Assembly: GCF_036090055.1 (NCBI RefSeq)
Contig: NZ_CP107970.1
Location: 5,849,001 to 5,913,000 of the forward strand
Direction of reading: 5' to 3'
Source of the DNA: Nocardioides sp. NBC_00368
GTDB taxonomy: Bacteria; Actinomycetota; Actinomycetes; Propionibacteriales; Nocardioidaceae
Length of the DNA: 64,000 nucleotides
The translations under genes and the position numbers were made by a program. This document shows, piece by piece, positions 36,235 to 44,872 of this stretch (position 1 is the stretch's first letter; each line of letters opens with the position of its first letter). The notes beneath the pieces were generated by a model that ran no database searches, was not told where the DNA came from, and saw only the letters and a program-made list of their open reading frames with translations.

Positions 36235-37866
36235 ATGACGCAGCGAGCAGGCCACCTGCCTGACCTCGAGGAGACCGCGCTCGGTATCGAGCTGGGCTCC
36301 ACCAACATCAAGGCGTGCCTGATCGGGCCCGACCACGCGCCCATCGCCACCGGCTCCCACCTGTGGGAGAACGAGCTCGCCGACGGGCTGTGGACCTACT
36401 CGCTCGAGGCGGTCTGGGCGGGCGTCCAGGGTGCCGTCGCCGCCCTCGGGGACGAGGTCGAGCGCCGCTACGGCACCCGGCCGACGACCTTCGGGGCGAT
36501 CGGTGTCTCGGCGATGATGCACGGCTATCTCGCCTTCGACGAGGCCGGCGAGCTGCTGGTGCCCTTCCGCACCTGGCGCAACACCAACACCGCGGTCGCC
36601 GCCGCCGAGCTGTCGCAGACCTTCGGAACCAACATCCCGCTGCGTTGGTCGATCGCCCACCTCTACCAGGCGATCCTCGACGACGAGCCCCACCTGCCCC
36701 GGATCGCCTCGCTGACCACTCTCGCGGGCTACGTCCACCGGGCGCTGACCGGCGAGCACGTGCTCGGCGTCGGCGACGCCTCCGGGATGTTCCCCATCGA
36801 CCCGGCGACCGGGACCTACGACCAGCGGATGCTCGAGCAGGCCGGTCACCTGGCCGCCGCCAAGCATCCCGGCCTGCGGATCGAGGGGCTGCTCCCGCAG
36901 GTCCTCCCGGCGGGAGCCGACGCCGGCCGACTCACCCCCGAGGGTGCGGCGCTGCTCGATCCCACCGGCACGCTGCGGCCGGGCATCGTGCTGTGTCCGC
37001 CCGAGGGCGATGCCGGCACCGGGATGGTCGCCACCAACTCGGTGGCCCAGCGCACCGGCAACGTCAGCGCCGGCACCTCGATCTTCGCGATGGTCGTCCT
37101 CGAGGAACCACTCGCCACCGTCCACCACGCCATCGACGTCGTCACCACCCCGGTCGGCGACCCGGTCGCGATGGTGCACTGCAACAACGGCGCCAGCGAG
37201 CTCGATGCCTGGGCCGGCGTCTTCGGCGAGTTCGCCGCCGCGCTCGGTCACCCCTGCGAGCCCGACGCCGTCTTCGGGGCCCTGCTCACCGCGGCGCTGA
37301 AGGGCTCGCCCGACGGCGGCGGGCTGCTGGCCTACAACTATCTGGCCGGCGAGCCGATCACCGGCCTCGACGAGGGCCGCCCGCTGTTCGTACGCACCCC
37401 TGGCAGCCGCCTCGACCTCGCCGGCTTCGCCCGCGCCCAGGTCTACGGCGTCTTCGGCACCCTCGCCCTCGGCATGCGCGTGCTCGCGGACCAGGGCGTC
37501 GAGATCGACGCGATGTTCGCCCACGGCGGCCTGTTCCGCACCGCGGGCGTCGCCCAGCGGCTGCTCGCTGCGGCCACCGGTGCCCCGGTCGCGGTCGGTC
37601 ACACCGCCGGCGAGGGCGGTGCCTGGGGGATCGCGGTCCTGGCTGCGTACGCCCGGACGACCACGGCCGGCAGCGACATCGCCCTGAGCGCCTATCTCGC
37701 CGAGCGCGTCTTCGGTGACATCGACCTCGAGGTCGTCGAGCCGGACGCCGCCGACCTCGCCGGGTTCCGGACCTACCTGGAGCGCTACCAGGCCGGCCTG
37801 GACATCGAGCGTGCCGCCGTGGCCGCGCTCGCCGCCAAGCCAGAGAACACAGAAGGAGACCAGTGA
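36235..37866 (+). CDS. araB: FGGY-family kinase, probable L-ribulokinase
   Basis: 543 residues from the ATG at 36235 (a GTG codon precedes it directly). The first FGGY half begins ALGIELGSTNIKACLIG with the phosphate-1 loop. The second half has GNVSAGTSIFAMVVLEE and GGLFRTAGVAQRLLAAATGAPVAVGHTAGEGGAWGIA for ATP binding. Sequence is not close to enterobacterial AraB, and similar proteins are often called xylulokinase. Position ahead of araD and araA argues for L-ribulose phosphorylation. The stop is shared with the araD start (TGATG). Confidence 0.8.
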   Translation: MTQRAGHLPDLEETALGIELGSTNIKACLIGPDHAPIATGSHLWENELADGLWTYSLEAVWAGVQGAVAALGDEVERRYGTRPTTFGAIGVSAMMHGYLAFDEAGELLVPFRTWRNTNTAVAAAELSQTFGTNIPLRWSIAHLYQAILDDEPHLPRIASLTTLAGYVHRALTGEHVLGVGDASGMFPIDPATGTYDQRMLEQAGHLAAAKHPGLRIEGLLPQVLPAGADAGRLTPEGAALLDPTGTLRPGIVLCPPEGDAGTGMVATNSVAQRTGNVSAGTSIFAMVVLEEPLATVHHAIDVVTTPVGDPVAMVHCNNGASELDAWAGVFGEFAAALGHPCEPDAVFGALLTAALKGSPDGGGLLAYNYLAGEPITGLDEGRPLFVRTPGSRLDLAGFARAQVYGVFGTLALGMRVLADQGVEIDAMFAHGGLFRTAGVAQRLLAAATGAPVAVGHTAGEGGAWGIAVLAAYARTTTAGSDIALSAYLAERVFGDIDLEVVEPDAADLAGFRTYLERYQAGLDIERAAVAALAAKPENTEGDQ

Positions 37867-38555
37867 TGACGGGCGTCCCCACCGCTCTTCGCGCCGCCGT
37901 CGACGAAGCCAAGGAACGCGTCGCCGCGCTGCACGCCGAGCTGCCCCGCTGGGAGCTGGTCGTGTGGACCGCCGGGAACGTCTCCGAGCGGGTGCCGAAC
38001 CCCGACGGCGAGGACCTGCTGGTCATCAAGCCGTCCGGCGTCGCCTACGAGGACATCACCGCCGAGGCGATGGTCGTGTGCGACCTGGCCGGCAACCTCG
38101 TCGAGGGGGAGCGCTCGCCATCCTCGGACACCGCCGCCCATGCGTACGTCTATGCCAACATGCCCGAGGTCGGTGGAGTGGTCCACACCCACTCCACCTA
38201 CGCCACGGCCTGGGCCGCCCGCGGAGAGGAGATCCCCTGCGTGCTCACGATGATGGCCGACGAGTTCGGCGGGCCGATCCCGGTCGGTCCGTTCGCGATC
38301 ATCGGCGACGACTCGATCGGCCGCGGCATCGTGGAGACGCTGCGGGAGTCGCGCAGCCCGGCGGTGCTGATGCGCAACCACGGCCCGTTCACCATCGGCA
38401 AGGACGGCCGCTCCGCGGTCAAGGCCGCGGTGATGTGCGAGGAGGTCGCCCGCACCGTGCACATCGCGCGCCAGCTCGGCCAGCCTCTGCCCATCGACCA
38501 GCGCCACGTCGACTCCCTCTACGACCGCTACCAGAACGTCTACGGCCAGCACTGA
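37866..38555 (+). CDS. araD: L-ribulose-5-phosphate 4-epimerase
   Basis: 229 residues from the ATG at 37866, after AAGGAG in the end of araB. WTAGNVSERV is the phosphate-binding region, KPSGVAYEDI and SDTAAHAYVYANMPEVGGVVHTHSTYATAWA carry the zinc-binding HTHS histidines, and MRNHGPFTIGKDG provides the third. Class II aldolase fold. It converts L-ribulose 5-phosphate to D-xylulose 5-phosphate. Fits the operon and the usual length of about 230 residues. Confidence 0.93.
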   Translation: MTGVPTALRAAVDEAKERVAALHAELPRWELVVWTAGNVSERVPNPDGEDLLVIKPSGVAYEDITAEAMVVCDLAGNLVEGERSPSSDTAAHAYVYANMPEVGGVVHTHSTYATAWAARGEEIPCVLTMMADEFGGPIPVGPFAIIGDDSIGRGIVETLRESRSPAVLMRNHGPFTIGKDGRSAVKAAVMCEEVARTVHIARQLGQPLPIDQRHVDSLYDRYQNVYGQH

Positions 38556-38607
38556 GCTGCGCCCTCGAAGCATCAGCACACCACGTGAGCACTGGAAGGA
38601 CCCCCAC

Positions 38608-40134
38608 ATGAGCAAGCCCACCGCGCCGAAACCCTATGGCGACCGCGAGGTCTGGTTCTTCACCGGCAGCCAGGACCTCTACGGCGAGGAGACTCTTCGT
38701 CAGGTGGCCGAGCAGTCCCAGGAGGTCGCCCGCGCCCTCGACGCGTCGGACGACGTACCGGCGAAGGTCGTGTGGAAGCCCGTCCTGAAGGACGCAGCGT
38801 CGATCCGCCGCGCGATGCTCGAGGCCAACTCCGACGACAACGTCCTCGGCGTGATCACCTGGATGCACACCTTCAGCCCGGCCAAGATGTGGATCACCGG
38901 CCTCGACACCCTGCAGAAGCCGCTGCTGCACCTGCACACCCAGGCCAACGTCGAGCTCCCCTGGTCGGAGATCGACATGGACTTCATGAACCTCAACCAG
39001 GCCGCCCACGGCGACCGGGAGTACGCCTACATCGCCACCCGGCTCGGCGTCGCCCGCACCACCGTCGTCGGCCACGTCTCCAACCCGGCGGTCACCCGCC
39101 GCGTCGGCACCTGGGTCCGCGGCGCCGCCGGCTGGGCAGCGACCCACGGGCTCAACCTGGTCCGCTTCGGCGACAACATGCGCAACGTCGCCGTCACCGA
39201 GGGTGACAAGACCGAGGCCGAGCTGCGCTTCGGGGTCTCGGTCAACACCTGGGGCGTCAACGACCTGGTCGCCGCCGTCGAGGCGGTGGCCGAGGACGCC
39301 GTGGACGCGCTGGTGGCCGAGTACGAGGATCTCTACGACGTCGTCCCCGAGCTCCGTCGCGGCGGCGAGCGTCACGAGTCGCTGCGCTACGCCGCCCGCC
39401 AGGAGATCGCCATGGAGGCGTTCCTGGTCGAGCGCGACGCGAAGGCGTTCACCACGAACTTCGAGGACCTCGGCGGGCTGCGTCAGCTCCCCGGCATCGC
39501 CGTGCAGCGGCTGATGGGCAAGGGCTACGGCTTCGGCGCCGAGGGCGACTGGAAGACCGCAGTGCTGGTGCGGGCCGCGAAGGTGATGGGGGAGGGGCTG
39601 CCCGGTGGCGCCTCCCTGATGGAGGACTACACCTACGACCTCACCCCCGGCGCGGAGGTCATCCTCGGCGCCCACATGCTCGAGATCTGCCCCTCGCTGA
39701 CCACCTCTCGTCCCAAGGTGGAGATCCACCCGCTCGGGATCGGCGACCGTGAGGACCCGGTCCGGATGGTCTTCGACGCCGACTCGGTCGAGGGTGCAGT
39801 GGTCGTCTCCCTGGCGGACATGCGCGACCGCTTCCGGCTGACGGCCAACGTCGTCGATGTGGTTCCGCCGACCGAGGCCCTGCCCAACCTGCCGGTCGCG
39901 CGCGCCGTCTGGTCCCCGCGCCCCGACTTCGCCACCTCCGCCGAGGCCTGGCTGACCGCCGGCGGCGCGCACCACACGGTGATGTCGACCGCCGCCGGGA
40001 TCGAGGCATTCGAGGTCTTCGCCAACATCGCCCGCACCGAGCTGCTCGTCATCGACGAGTCCACCACCCGCCGCGGCTTCGCCGACCAGGTGCGCTGGAA
40101 CCAGGTGTTCTACCGGGTCGCCCAGGGCCTGTGA
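38608..40134 (+). CDS. araA: L-arabinose isomerase
   Basis: 508 residues, near the usual 500; GGAAGGA upstream. EVWFFTGSQDLYGEETLRQVAEQS is the unmistakable N-terminus. WMHTFSPAKMWI, the GAEGDWKTAVLVRAAKVM glutamate region and LEICPSL are metal- and substrate-site segments of AraA. It interconverts L-arabinose and L-ribulose with Mn2+. Third gene of araBDA, 52 bases after araD. No arabinose transporter is encoded next to it. Confidence 0.96.
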   Translation: MSKPTAPKPYGDREVWFFTGSQDLYGEETLRQVAEQSQEVARALDASDDVPAKVVWKPVLKDAASIRRAMLEANSDDNVLGVITWMHTFSPAKMWITGLDTLQKPLLHLHTQANVELPWSEIDMDFMNLNQAAHGDREYAYIATRLGVARTTVVGHVSNPAVTRRVGTWVRGAAGWAATHGLNLVRFGDNMRNVAVTEGDKTEAELRFGVSVNTWGVNDLVAAVEAVAEDAVDALVAEYEDLYDVVPELRRGGERHESLRYAARQEIAMEAFLVERDAKAFTTNFEDLGGLRQLPGIAVQRLMGKGYGFGAEGDWKTAVLVRAAKVMGEGLPGGASLMEDYTYDLTPGAEVILGAHMLEICPSLTTSRPKVEIHPLGIGDREDPVRMVFDADSVEGAVVVSLADMRDRFRLTANVVDVVPPTEALPNLPVARAVWSPRPDFATSAEAWLTAGGAHHTVMSTAAGIEAFEVFANIARTELLVIDESTTRRGFADQVRWNQVFYRVAQGL

Positions 40135-40140
40135 ATGATC

Positions 40141-40232
40141 GGTGCACTCACCGAAGCTTGGTGAGTGCACCGATCGTGCACCTGCGCGATCTGTGCACCC
40201 GAACAGGGGGCCTGGGTGCACGGATCGTGCAC
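40141..40232. repeat. GTGCAC-rich inverted-repeat cluster after araA
   Basis: Six copies of the palindrome GTGCAC at 40142, 40165, 40176, 40193, 40216 and 40227. The first two belong to a perfect hairpin, GGTGCACTCACC (40141-40152) with GGTGAGTGCACC (40160-40171) around GAAGCTT, likely the araA terminator. GATCGTGCAC is repeated directly at 40172 and 40223. It lies between convergent genes. Confidence 0.9.
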
Positions 40233-40249
40233 GATCGGCTGGGATTGGA

Positions 40250-40900
40250 TCATCGCCGCCGGTCGCGAATCTGGTAGATGCGCTGGACGGACACGCCGGC
40301 GACCTCGGCGAGATCCTTCGCGGTGTGGCCGTCGAGAATGGCTTCGCGTACGCAGGTTGCCCAGAAGCTGTCGCGTCGGGCCGCTTCGCGTTGCGCGACC
40401 TCACGATCAGCCTTCGCTTGTTCGATCACGACCTTCCAGTCGCGCGGCGCGATGGCGATCGTGTCCTCGGGCCACCCGCCACCGCCAGTGCCCAGGACCG
40501 TCCAGCCGGATAGGCCGAGAGTGTCCGCGGCTGTGCCCGAGACGGCCAGTTCGGCCAGAACTTCGCCATCGTCGTTCCTCACCTGCACCGAGTCGGTCGA
40601 GCTTCCTTCGTGGTTGACGACGGCCGCTCTGAACCGTGTTTCGCGGACGACAGCGAACGGCGAGCCGATGACGACTGTCTCGACCGGCGCCCATCCGATC
40701 TCCCGGAGGAGATAGGTGATGCGATGTTCGGGAGAGATGAATGGGTCTGGGTCAGGCCCGCCCTGGTGCATCGCAGACGTGATCGTCGCGACCGGGCTTG
40801 TCGGCGAACCGGCTCCGGGTAGGTCGCTGCTCGGCCGGACTTCGATGACGACATCTGCAGGTTCGTGTTGAGCGGTCGTCGCGACTGCCGTGAAATCCAC
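40250..40900 (-). CDS. Hypothetical protein with C-terminal helix-turn-helix
   Basis: 216 residues from a GTG at 40900; a perfect TATAAT lies six bases before it, so the message is probably leaderless. Residues 1-150 are of mixed strand/helix type without a family I recognise (blocks such as HRITYLLREIGWAPVETVVIG and GWTVLGTGGGGWPEDTIAIAPRDW). A helix rich in charged residues follows at 150-180. Residues 183-216 read as a resolvase/sigma-type HTH: AILDGHTAKDLAEVAGVSVQRIYQIR. Lower GC than its neighbours and a lone position suggest acquisition. Function unknown. Confidence 0.75.
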   Translation of the reverse strand: MDFTAVATTAQHEPADVVIEVRPSSDLPGAGSPTSPVATITSAMHQGGPDPDPFISPEHRITYLLREIGWAPVETVVIGSPFAVVRETRFRAAVVNHEGSSTDSVQVRNDDGEVLAELAVSGTAADTLGLSGWTVLGTGGGGWPEDTIAIAPRDWKVVIEQAKADREVAQREAARRDSFWATCVREAILDGHTAKDLAEVAGVSVQRIYQIRDRRR

Positions 40901-40906
40901 ACCCAG

Positions 40907-40912
40907 ATTATA
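40907..40912 (-). promoter_or_regulatory. Consensus TATAAT -10 for the HTH gene
   Basis: ATTATA on the plus strand reads TATAAT on the minus strand and ends six bases before the GTG at 40900. It sits in a short AT-rich patch between two genes. No clear -35 is seen 17 bases upstream. Confidence 0.6.
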
Positions 40913-40929
40913 GCGCGCTTTAAATCGAC

Positions 40930-42330
40930 TCAGGCCAGCAATTTCCGAGGGTTCATCACCCCGTCGGGGTCGATCGCCTGCTTGACGGCGCGCAGGAGGT
41001 CGACCTCGACACCCGTCTTGTACGCAGCCGCAGCATCCCGCTTGAGCGTCCCGATCCCGTGCTCGGCGGAGATGCTGCCGCCGAGCGCGGTGACGGCGTC
41101 GTAGACGATCCGGGTCAGCCCGGGAGCCTCTCGCCTCAGCGCCGCGTCGTCGCCGACGGGGGCGGAGATGTTGTAGTGCAGGTTGCCGTCGCCGATGTGG
41201 CCGTACGTCACCAGCCGCAGCCCCGGCAGCGCGTCGAGCAGCCTCGGGCCGACCTCGGCGACGAAGCGGGACAGCGCGGTGATCGGCAGGGTGACGTCGT
41301 GCTTGAGGGTCACGCCCTCGCTCCTCTGGGCCTCCGAGACTCCCTCGCGCAGCGCCCACAGCGACTCGCGCTGCGCCGGGCTTCCGGCGACCACGGCATC
41401 GAGAAGAAGCCCGTGCGAAGCCGCGGCCTCGAGCGCCGACTCGAGCCGCTCGTCGACGTCGGCGGAGGTGCCGGCGAGCTCGACGAGGCCGTACCACTCG
41501 TGCCGGTCCGCGAACGGGTCACGGACGCCGGGCAGGTGGGCGAGGACCAGGTCGAGCGCCTGGCGCCCGAGCAGCTCCCAGGTGGTCAGCTGGCCGCCAC
41601 CGTGCTCGCGGAGCAGCGGAAGCAGCGTGGTGGCGGCCTCGACCGACTCGAGGGCCACGAACGCGCTCGCGCGGCGCGGCGTGGCGGGCAGCAGTCGCAG
41701 CACCGCCGCGGTGACCACCCCGAGCGTGCCCTCCGAGCCGATGAACAGCTGCTTGAGGTCGTAGCCGGTGTTGTCCTTACGCAGCGGGCGCAGCCCGTCC
41801 CACACCCGGCCGTCAGGAAGCACGACCTCCAGGCCGAGCACCAGCTCGCGCATCATCCCGTAGCGCAGCACCGCGGTGCCGCCGGCGTTGGTCGCGATCG
41901 TGCCGCCGATGGTGCACGAGCCCTCCGAGCCGAGCGAGAGCGGGAAGAGCCGCCCCGCGGCCGCGGCGGCCTCCTGGACGATTGCCAGCGGGGCGCCGGC
42001 CTCGACCACGAGGGTGTCGGCGACCGGATCGACCTCCCGGACGCGCCGCATCCGGCCGAGCGAGAGGACGATCTGGTCACCGCCGGAGTCGGGTACGCCG
42101 CCGCCGACGAGGCCGGTGTTGCCGCCCTGCGGGACGACCCCGACCCCAGCCGCGCCGCACAGCCTGACGACCGTCGCCACCTCCGCGGTCGAGGCCGGTC
42201 GCACCACCGCGAGGGCGGTGCCGGTGAAGACCCCGGTCCAGTCGGTGACGTACGCCGCCATGTCGGCCGGCTCGGTCAGCACGGCGCTCTCGCCCAGGGC
42301 GGTGCGCAGGTCGTTGACGAGGTCGGTCAT
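40930..42330 (-). CDS. FAD-linked oxidase, D-lactate/glycolate dehydrogenase (GlcD) type
   Basis: 466 residues. The PCMH FAD domain has VRPASTAEVATVVRLCGAAGVGVVPQGGNTGLVGGGVP and GTIATNAGGTAVLRYGMMRELVLGLEVVLPDGRV. The C-terminal half contains TYGHIGDGNLHYNI with its catalytic histidines and ends SAEHGIGTLKRD, a complete GlcD/Dld pattern. It oxidises D-2-hydroxyacids. Lies 32 bases after an FMN-dependent L-2-hydroxyacid dehydrogenase gene on the same strand, so both isomers could be handled by one operon. Confidence 0.9.
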   Translation of the reverse strand: MTDLVNDLRTALGESAVLTEPADMAAYVTDWTGVFTGTALAVVRPASTAEVATVVRLCGAAGVGVVPQGGNTGLVGGGVPDSGGDQIVLSLGRMRRVREVDPVADTLVVEAGAPLAIVQEAAAAAGRLFPLSLGSEGSCTIGGTIATNAGGTAVLRYGMMRELVLGLEVVLPDGRVWDGLRPLRKDNTGYDLKQLFIGSEGTLGVVTAAVLRLLPATPRRASAFVALESVEAATTLLPLLREHGGGQLTTWELLGRQALDLVLAHLPGVRDPFADRHEWYGLVELAGTSADVDERLESALEAAASHGLLLDAVVAGSPAQRESLWALREGVSEAQRSEGVTLKHDVTLPITALSRFVAEVGPRLLDALPGLRLVTYGHIGDGNLHYNISAPVGDDAALRREAPGLTRIVYDAVTALGGSISAEHGIGTLKRDAAAAYKTGVEVDLLRAVKQAIDPDGVMNPRKLLA

Positions 42331-42362
42331 CAGGTGCTCCTCGGGTCGGGTGGGGGAGGCGG

Positions 42363-43598
42363 TCATGCCGACCGCAGGCGTACGTGCTCGGGGCCGATCG
42401 CGGCGATGTCGGGGGCGCCGAGCAGGCACATCGCCCGCCGCAGCTCCTCGACCAGCAGCGTCAGAGTGGCGTCGACCCCCTGTCGGCCACCGACCATCAG
42501 GCCGTAGAGATAGGGGCGGCCGATCAGCACGCCGCGGGCGCCGAGGCCGAGTGCCGCCGCGATGTCGCCGCCGGAGCGGACGCCGGAGTCGACGTACACC
42601 TCGGTCCGGTCGCCGACCGCGTCGACCACCGTCGGCAGCAGCTCCAGAGGCACCGGCGCACGGTCGAGCTGGCGGCCGCCGTGGTTGGAGAGCACCAGCG
42701 CGTCGGCCCCGGCCTCGACGCAGGCGACCGCGTCGGCGACCGAGAGCACGCCCTTGACCACCACCGGGCCGTCCCAGTGCTCCTTGAGCCAGCCGATGTC
42801 GGAGGGCCGGATCGCCTGCTCGCGCAGCTCGTTGGACATGCCCCAGCGCCTGTAGTGGGATCCCTCGGGGAAGGTCGCGAACCGCAGCGGCTCGGTGGTC
42901 ACGATGTTCGCGACCCAGCCCGGGTGGCGGGCCATGCCCGCGAACGTACGCAGGCTCAGCTGCGGCGGGATCGCGAACCCGTTGAGCTTGTCCTTGCGCT
43001 TCATCCCCGTCACGGTCGTGTCGATGGTCAGCATCAGTGCCTCGTAGCCCTGCGCGGCCGCCTCGGCAAGGTGCTCGAGCGTCACAGAACGGTCCTTCAT
43101 CAGGTAGACCTGGAACCAGTTGCGTCCCTGCGGCGCCGCGGCGGCGACGTCGGTGATCGAGGTCGTCGCGTACGTCGAGAGCGTGTAGGGCAGCCCGGCG
43201 GCGGCCGCGGCCGCGGCGACCGCCCGCTCGCCGGTGTGGTGGCTGAGCCGGGTGTAGCCGGTCGGCGCCAGCACGATGGGTGCGGCCGCGGGCCGCCCGA
43301 GGATCGTCGTACGCACCTCCGGCTCGGCCACCTGGCCGAAGGCCGTGGGCCGCAGCTCCACGCGGTCGAAGGCCTCGCGGTTGCGGCGCATCGCGTGCTC
43401 GCCGTCCGAGCCGCCGTCGACGTAGTCCCAGACCGCCCTCGGCACCCGCCGGCGGGCGGCCCGCTCCAGGTCGTCGAGGCTGAGACAGCGGGCCAGCCGC
43501 CGGTCGGCCGCACGCCAGTGGAACGGGCGCGGCCGCAGGAACGGCGCGAGATCGCGCCATCGGGGGACCTGCCGGACGACCTGGGAACTGGCGGTCAC
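42363..43598 (-). CDS. FMN-dependent alpha-hydroxyacid dehydrogenase (LldD type)
   Basis: 411 residues from a GTG with GAGGAG eight bases upstream. RRVPRAVWDYVDGGSDGEHAMRRNREAFDRVELRP is the family opening, APTGYTRL follows, and LSNHGGRQLDRAP contains the active-site histidine and arginine. YVDSGVRSGGDIAAALGLGARGVLIGRPYLYGLMVGGRQGV binds the FMN phosphate. Substrates in the family are L-lactate, glycolate and mandelate. Divergent from an enolase-superfamily dehydratase, with a GntR-type site between the two. Confidence 0.92.
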   Translation of the reverse strand: MTASSQVVRQVPRWRDLAPFLRPRPFHWRAADRRLARCLSLDDLERAARRRVPRAVWDYVDGGSDGEHAMRRNREAFDRVELRPTAFGQVAEPEVRTTILGRPAAAPIVLAPTGYTRLSHHTGERAVAAAAAAAGLPYTLSTYATTSITDVAAAAPQGRNWFQVYLMKDRSVTLEHLAEAAAQGYEALMLTIDTTVTGMKRKDKLNGFAIPPQLSLRTFAGMARHPGWVANIVTTEPLRFATFPEGSHYRRWGMSNELREQAIRPSDIGWLKEHWDGPVVVKGVLSVADAVACVEAGADALVLSNHGGRQLDRAPVPLELLPTVVDAVGDRTEVYVDSGVRSGGDIAAALGLGARGVLIGRPYLYGLMVGGRQGVDATLTLLVEELRRAMCLLGAPDIAAIGPEHVRLRSA

Positions 43599-43637
43599 GC
43601 TCTGGACTCCTCATCACTCATCGGATAAGTTTTGAAC

Positions 43638-43648
43638 TTGTCATACAA
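43638..43648. promoter_or_regulatory. GntR/FCD-type operator between lldD-like and dehydratase genes
   Basis: TTGTCATACAA (TTGT-N3-ACAA) is a perfect interrupted palindrome and extends to ACTTGTCATACAACT with one mismatch. It lies 27 bases upstream of the dehydratase start in the divergent gap. The FadR-like regulator encoded right after the dehydratase is the likely binder. Confidence 0.55.
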
Positions 43649-43674
43649 CTTAGCCCATCGAGGAGCATCACGCC

Positions 43675-44796
43675 ATGGCCGCCGACCGCATCACGTCACT
43701 GACCCTCTCCCACGTCGTCCTCCCGCTCGAGAACCCGGTCAGTGACGCCAAGGTGCTCACCGGACGGCAGAAGCCGCTCACCGAGACCGTGCTGCTCTTC
43801 GTCGAGGTGACGACGGAGCAGGGCTTCGAGGGCATGGGCTTCAGCTACTCCAAGCGGGCCGGTGGCCCGGCGCAGTACGCCCACCTCAAGGAGATCGCCG
43901 AGGTTGCCACCGGCCAGGACCCCTCCGACATCGCCAAGATCTACGAGTCGCTGATGTGGGCCGGCGCCTCGGTCGGCCGCAGCGGTGTGGCGACCCAGGC
44001 CGTGGCCGCTCTCGACGTGGCGCTCTACGACCTCAAGGCCCGGCGCGCGGGCCTGCCGCTGGCCAAGCTGCTCGGCGCCCACCGCGACTCCTGCCGCGTC
44101 TACAACACCTCCGGCGGCTTCCTCCAGGCGAGCGTCGAGGAGATCAAGGAGAAGGCCACCGCCTCGCTCGAGGCCGGCATCGGCGGCATCAAGATCAAGG
44201 TCGGCCAGCCCGACTGGGCCGAGGACCTGCGCCGCGTCGCCGCGCTGCGCGAGCACCTCGGTGACACCCCGTTCATGGTCGACGCCAACCAGCAGTGGGA
44301 CCGCGCCCGCGCCCGCCGGATGTGTCGCGAGCTCGAGCAGTTCGACCTGATCTGGATCGAGGAGCCCCTCGACGCCTGGGACGCGGTCGGCCACGCCGAC
44401 CTGTCGCGTACGTTCGACACGCCGATCGCGACCGGCGAGATGCTGACCTCGGTGCCCGAGCACATGGCGCTGATCGACGCCGGCTACCGCGGCATCGTGC
44501 AGCCGGACGCGCCGCGCATCGGCGGGATCACCCCGTTCCTGAAGTTCGCCACCCTCGCCGCCCACGCCGGGCTCGCGCTCGCGCCGCACTACGCGATGGA
44601 GATCCACCTGCACCTCGCCGCGGCCTACCCGACCGAGCCGTGGGTCGAGCACTTCGAGTGGCTCAACCCGCTGTTCGAGGAGCGCATCGACATCCACGAC
44701 GGCCGGATGTGGGTGCCGGACCGCCCGGGTCTCGGCTTCACGCTCAGCGACCAGATGCGCAAGCTGACCGTGGAGACGGCTAAGTTCACGGCATGA
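43675..44796 (+). CDS. Enolase-superfamily acid-sugar dehydratase (galactarate/L-talarate type)
   Basis: 373 residues; AGGAG ahead of the ATG. The barrel carries K173-x-K175 (GGIKIKVGQ), metal ligands Asp203, Glu229 and Glu255 (ATGEM), Asp278 (QPDAPRIGG) and His305 (APHYAMEIH). This is the mandelate-racemase-subgroup set with a His-Asp dyad, as in L-talarate/galactarate dehydratase. It would dehydrate an aldarate or aldonate to a 2-keto-3-deoxy acid. The neighbouring uronate dehydrogenase and glucarate genes make galactarate a reasonable substrate (inference). Confidence 0.83.
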   Translation: MAADRITSLTLSHVVLPLENPVSDAKVLTGRQKPLTETVLLFVEVTTEQGFEGMGFSYSKRAGGPAQYAHLKEIAEVATGQDPSDIAKIYESLMWAGASVGRSGVATQAVAALDVALYDLKARRAGLPLAKLLGAHRDSCRVYNTSGGFLQASVEEIKEKATASLEAGIGGIKIKVGQPDWAEDLRRVAALREHLGDTPFMVDANQQWDRARARRMCRELEQFDLIWIEEPLDAWDAVGHADLSRTFDTPIATGEMLTSVPEHMALIDAGYRGIVQPDAPRIGGITPFLKFATLAAHAGLALAPHYAMEIHLHLAAAYPTEPWVEHFEWLNPLFEERIDIHDGRMWVPDRPGLGFTLSDQMRKLTVETAKFTA

Positions 44797-44872
44797 GCGA
44801 GCGCCAGCGAGCGACAATGAGCGTCATGCCGTCGAGTACGTATCCTTGCCTCTCCTCGACGGAGGCGACGGC

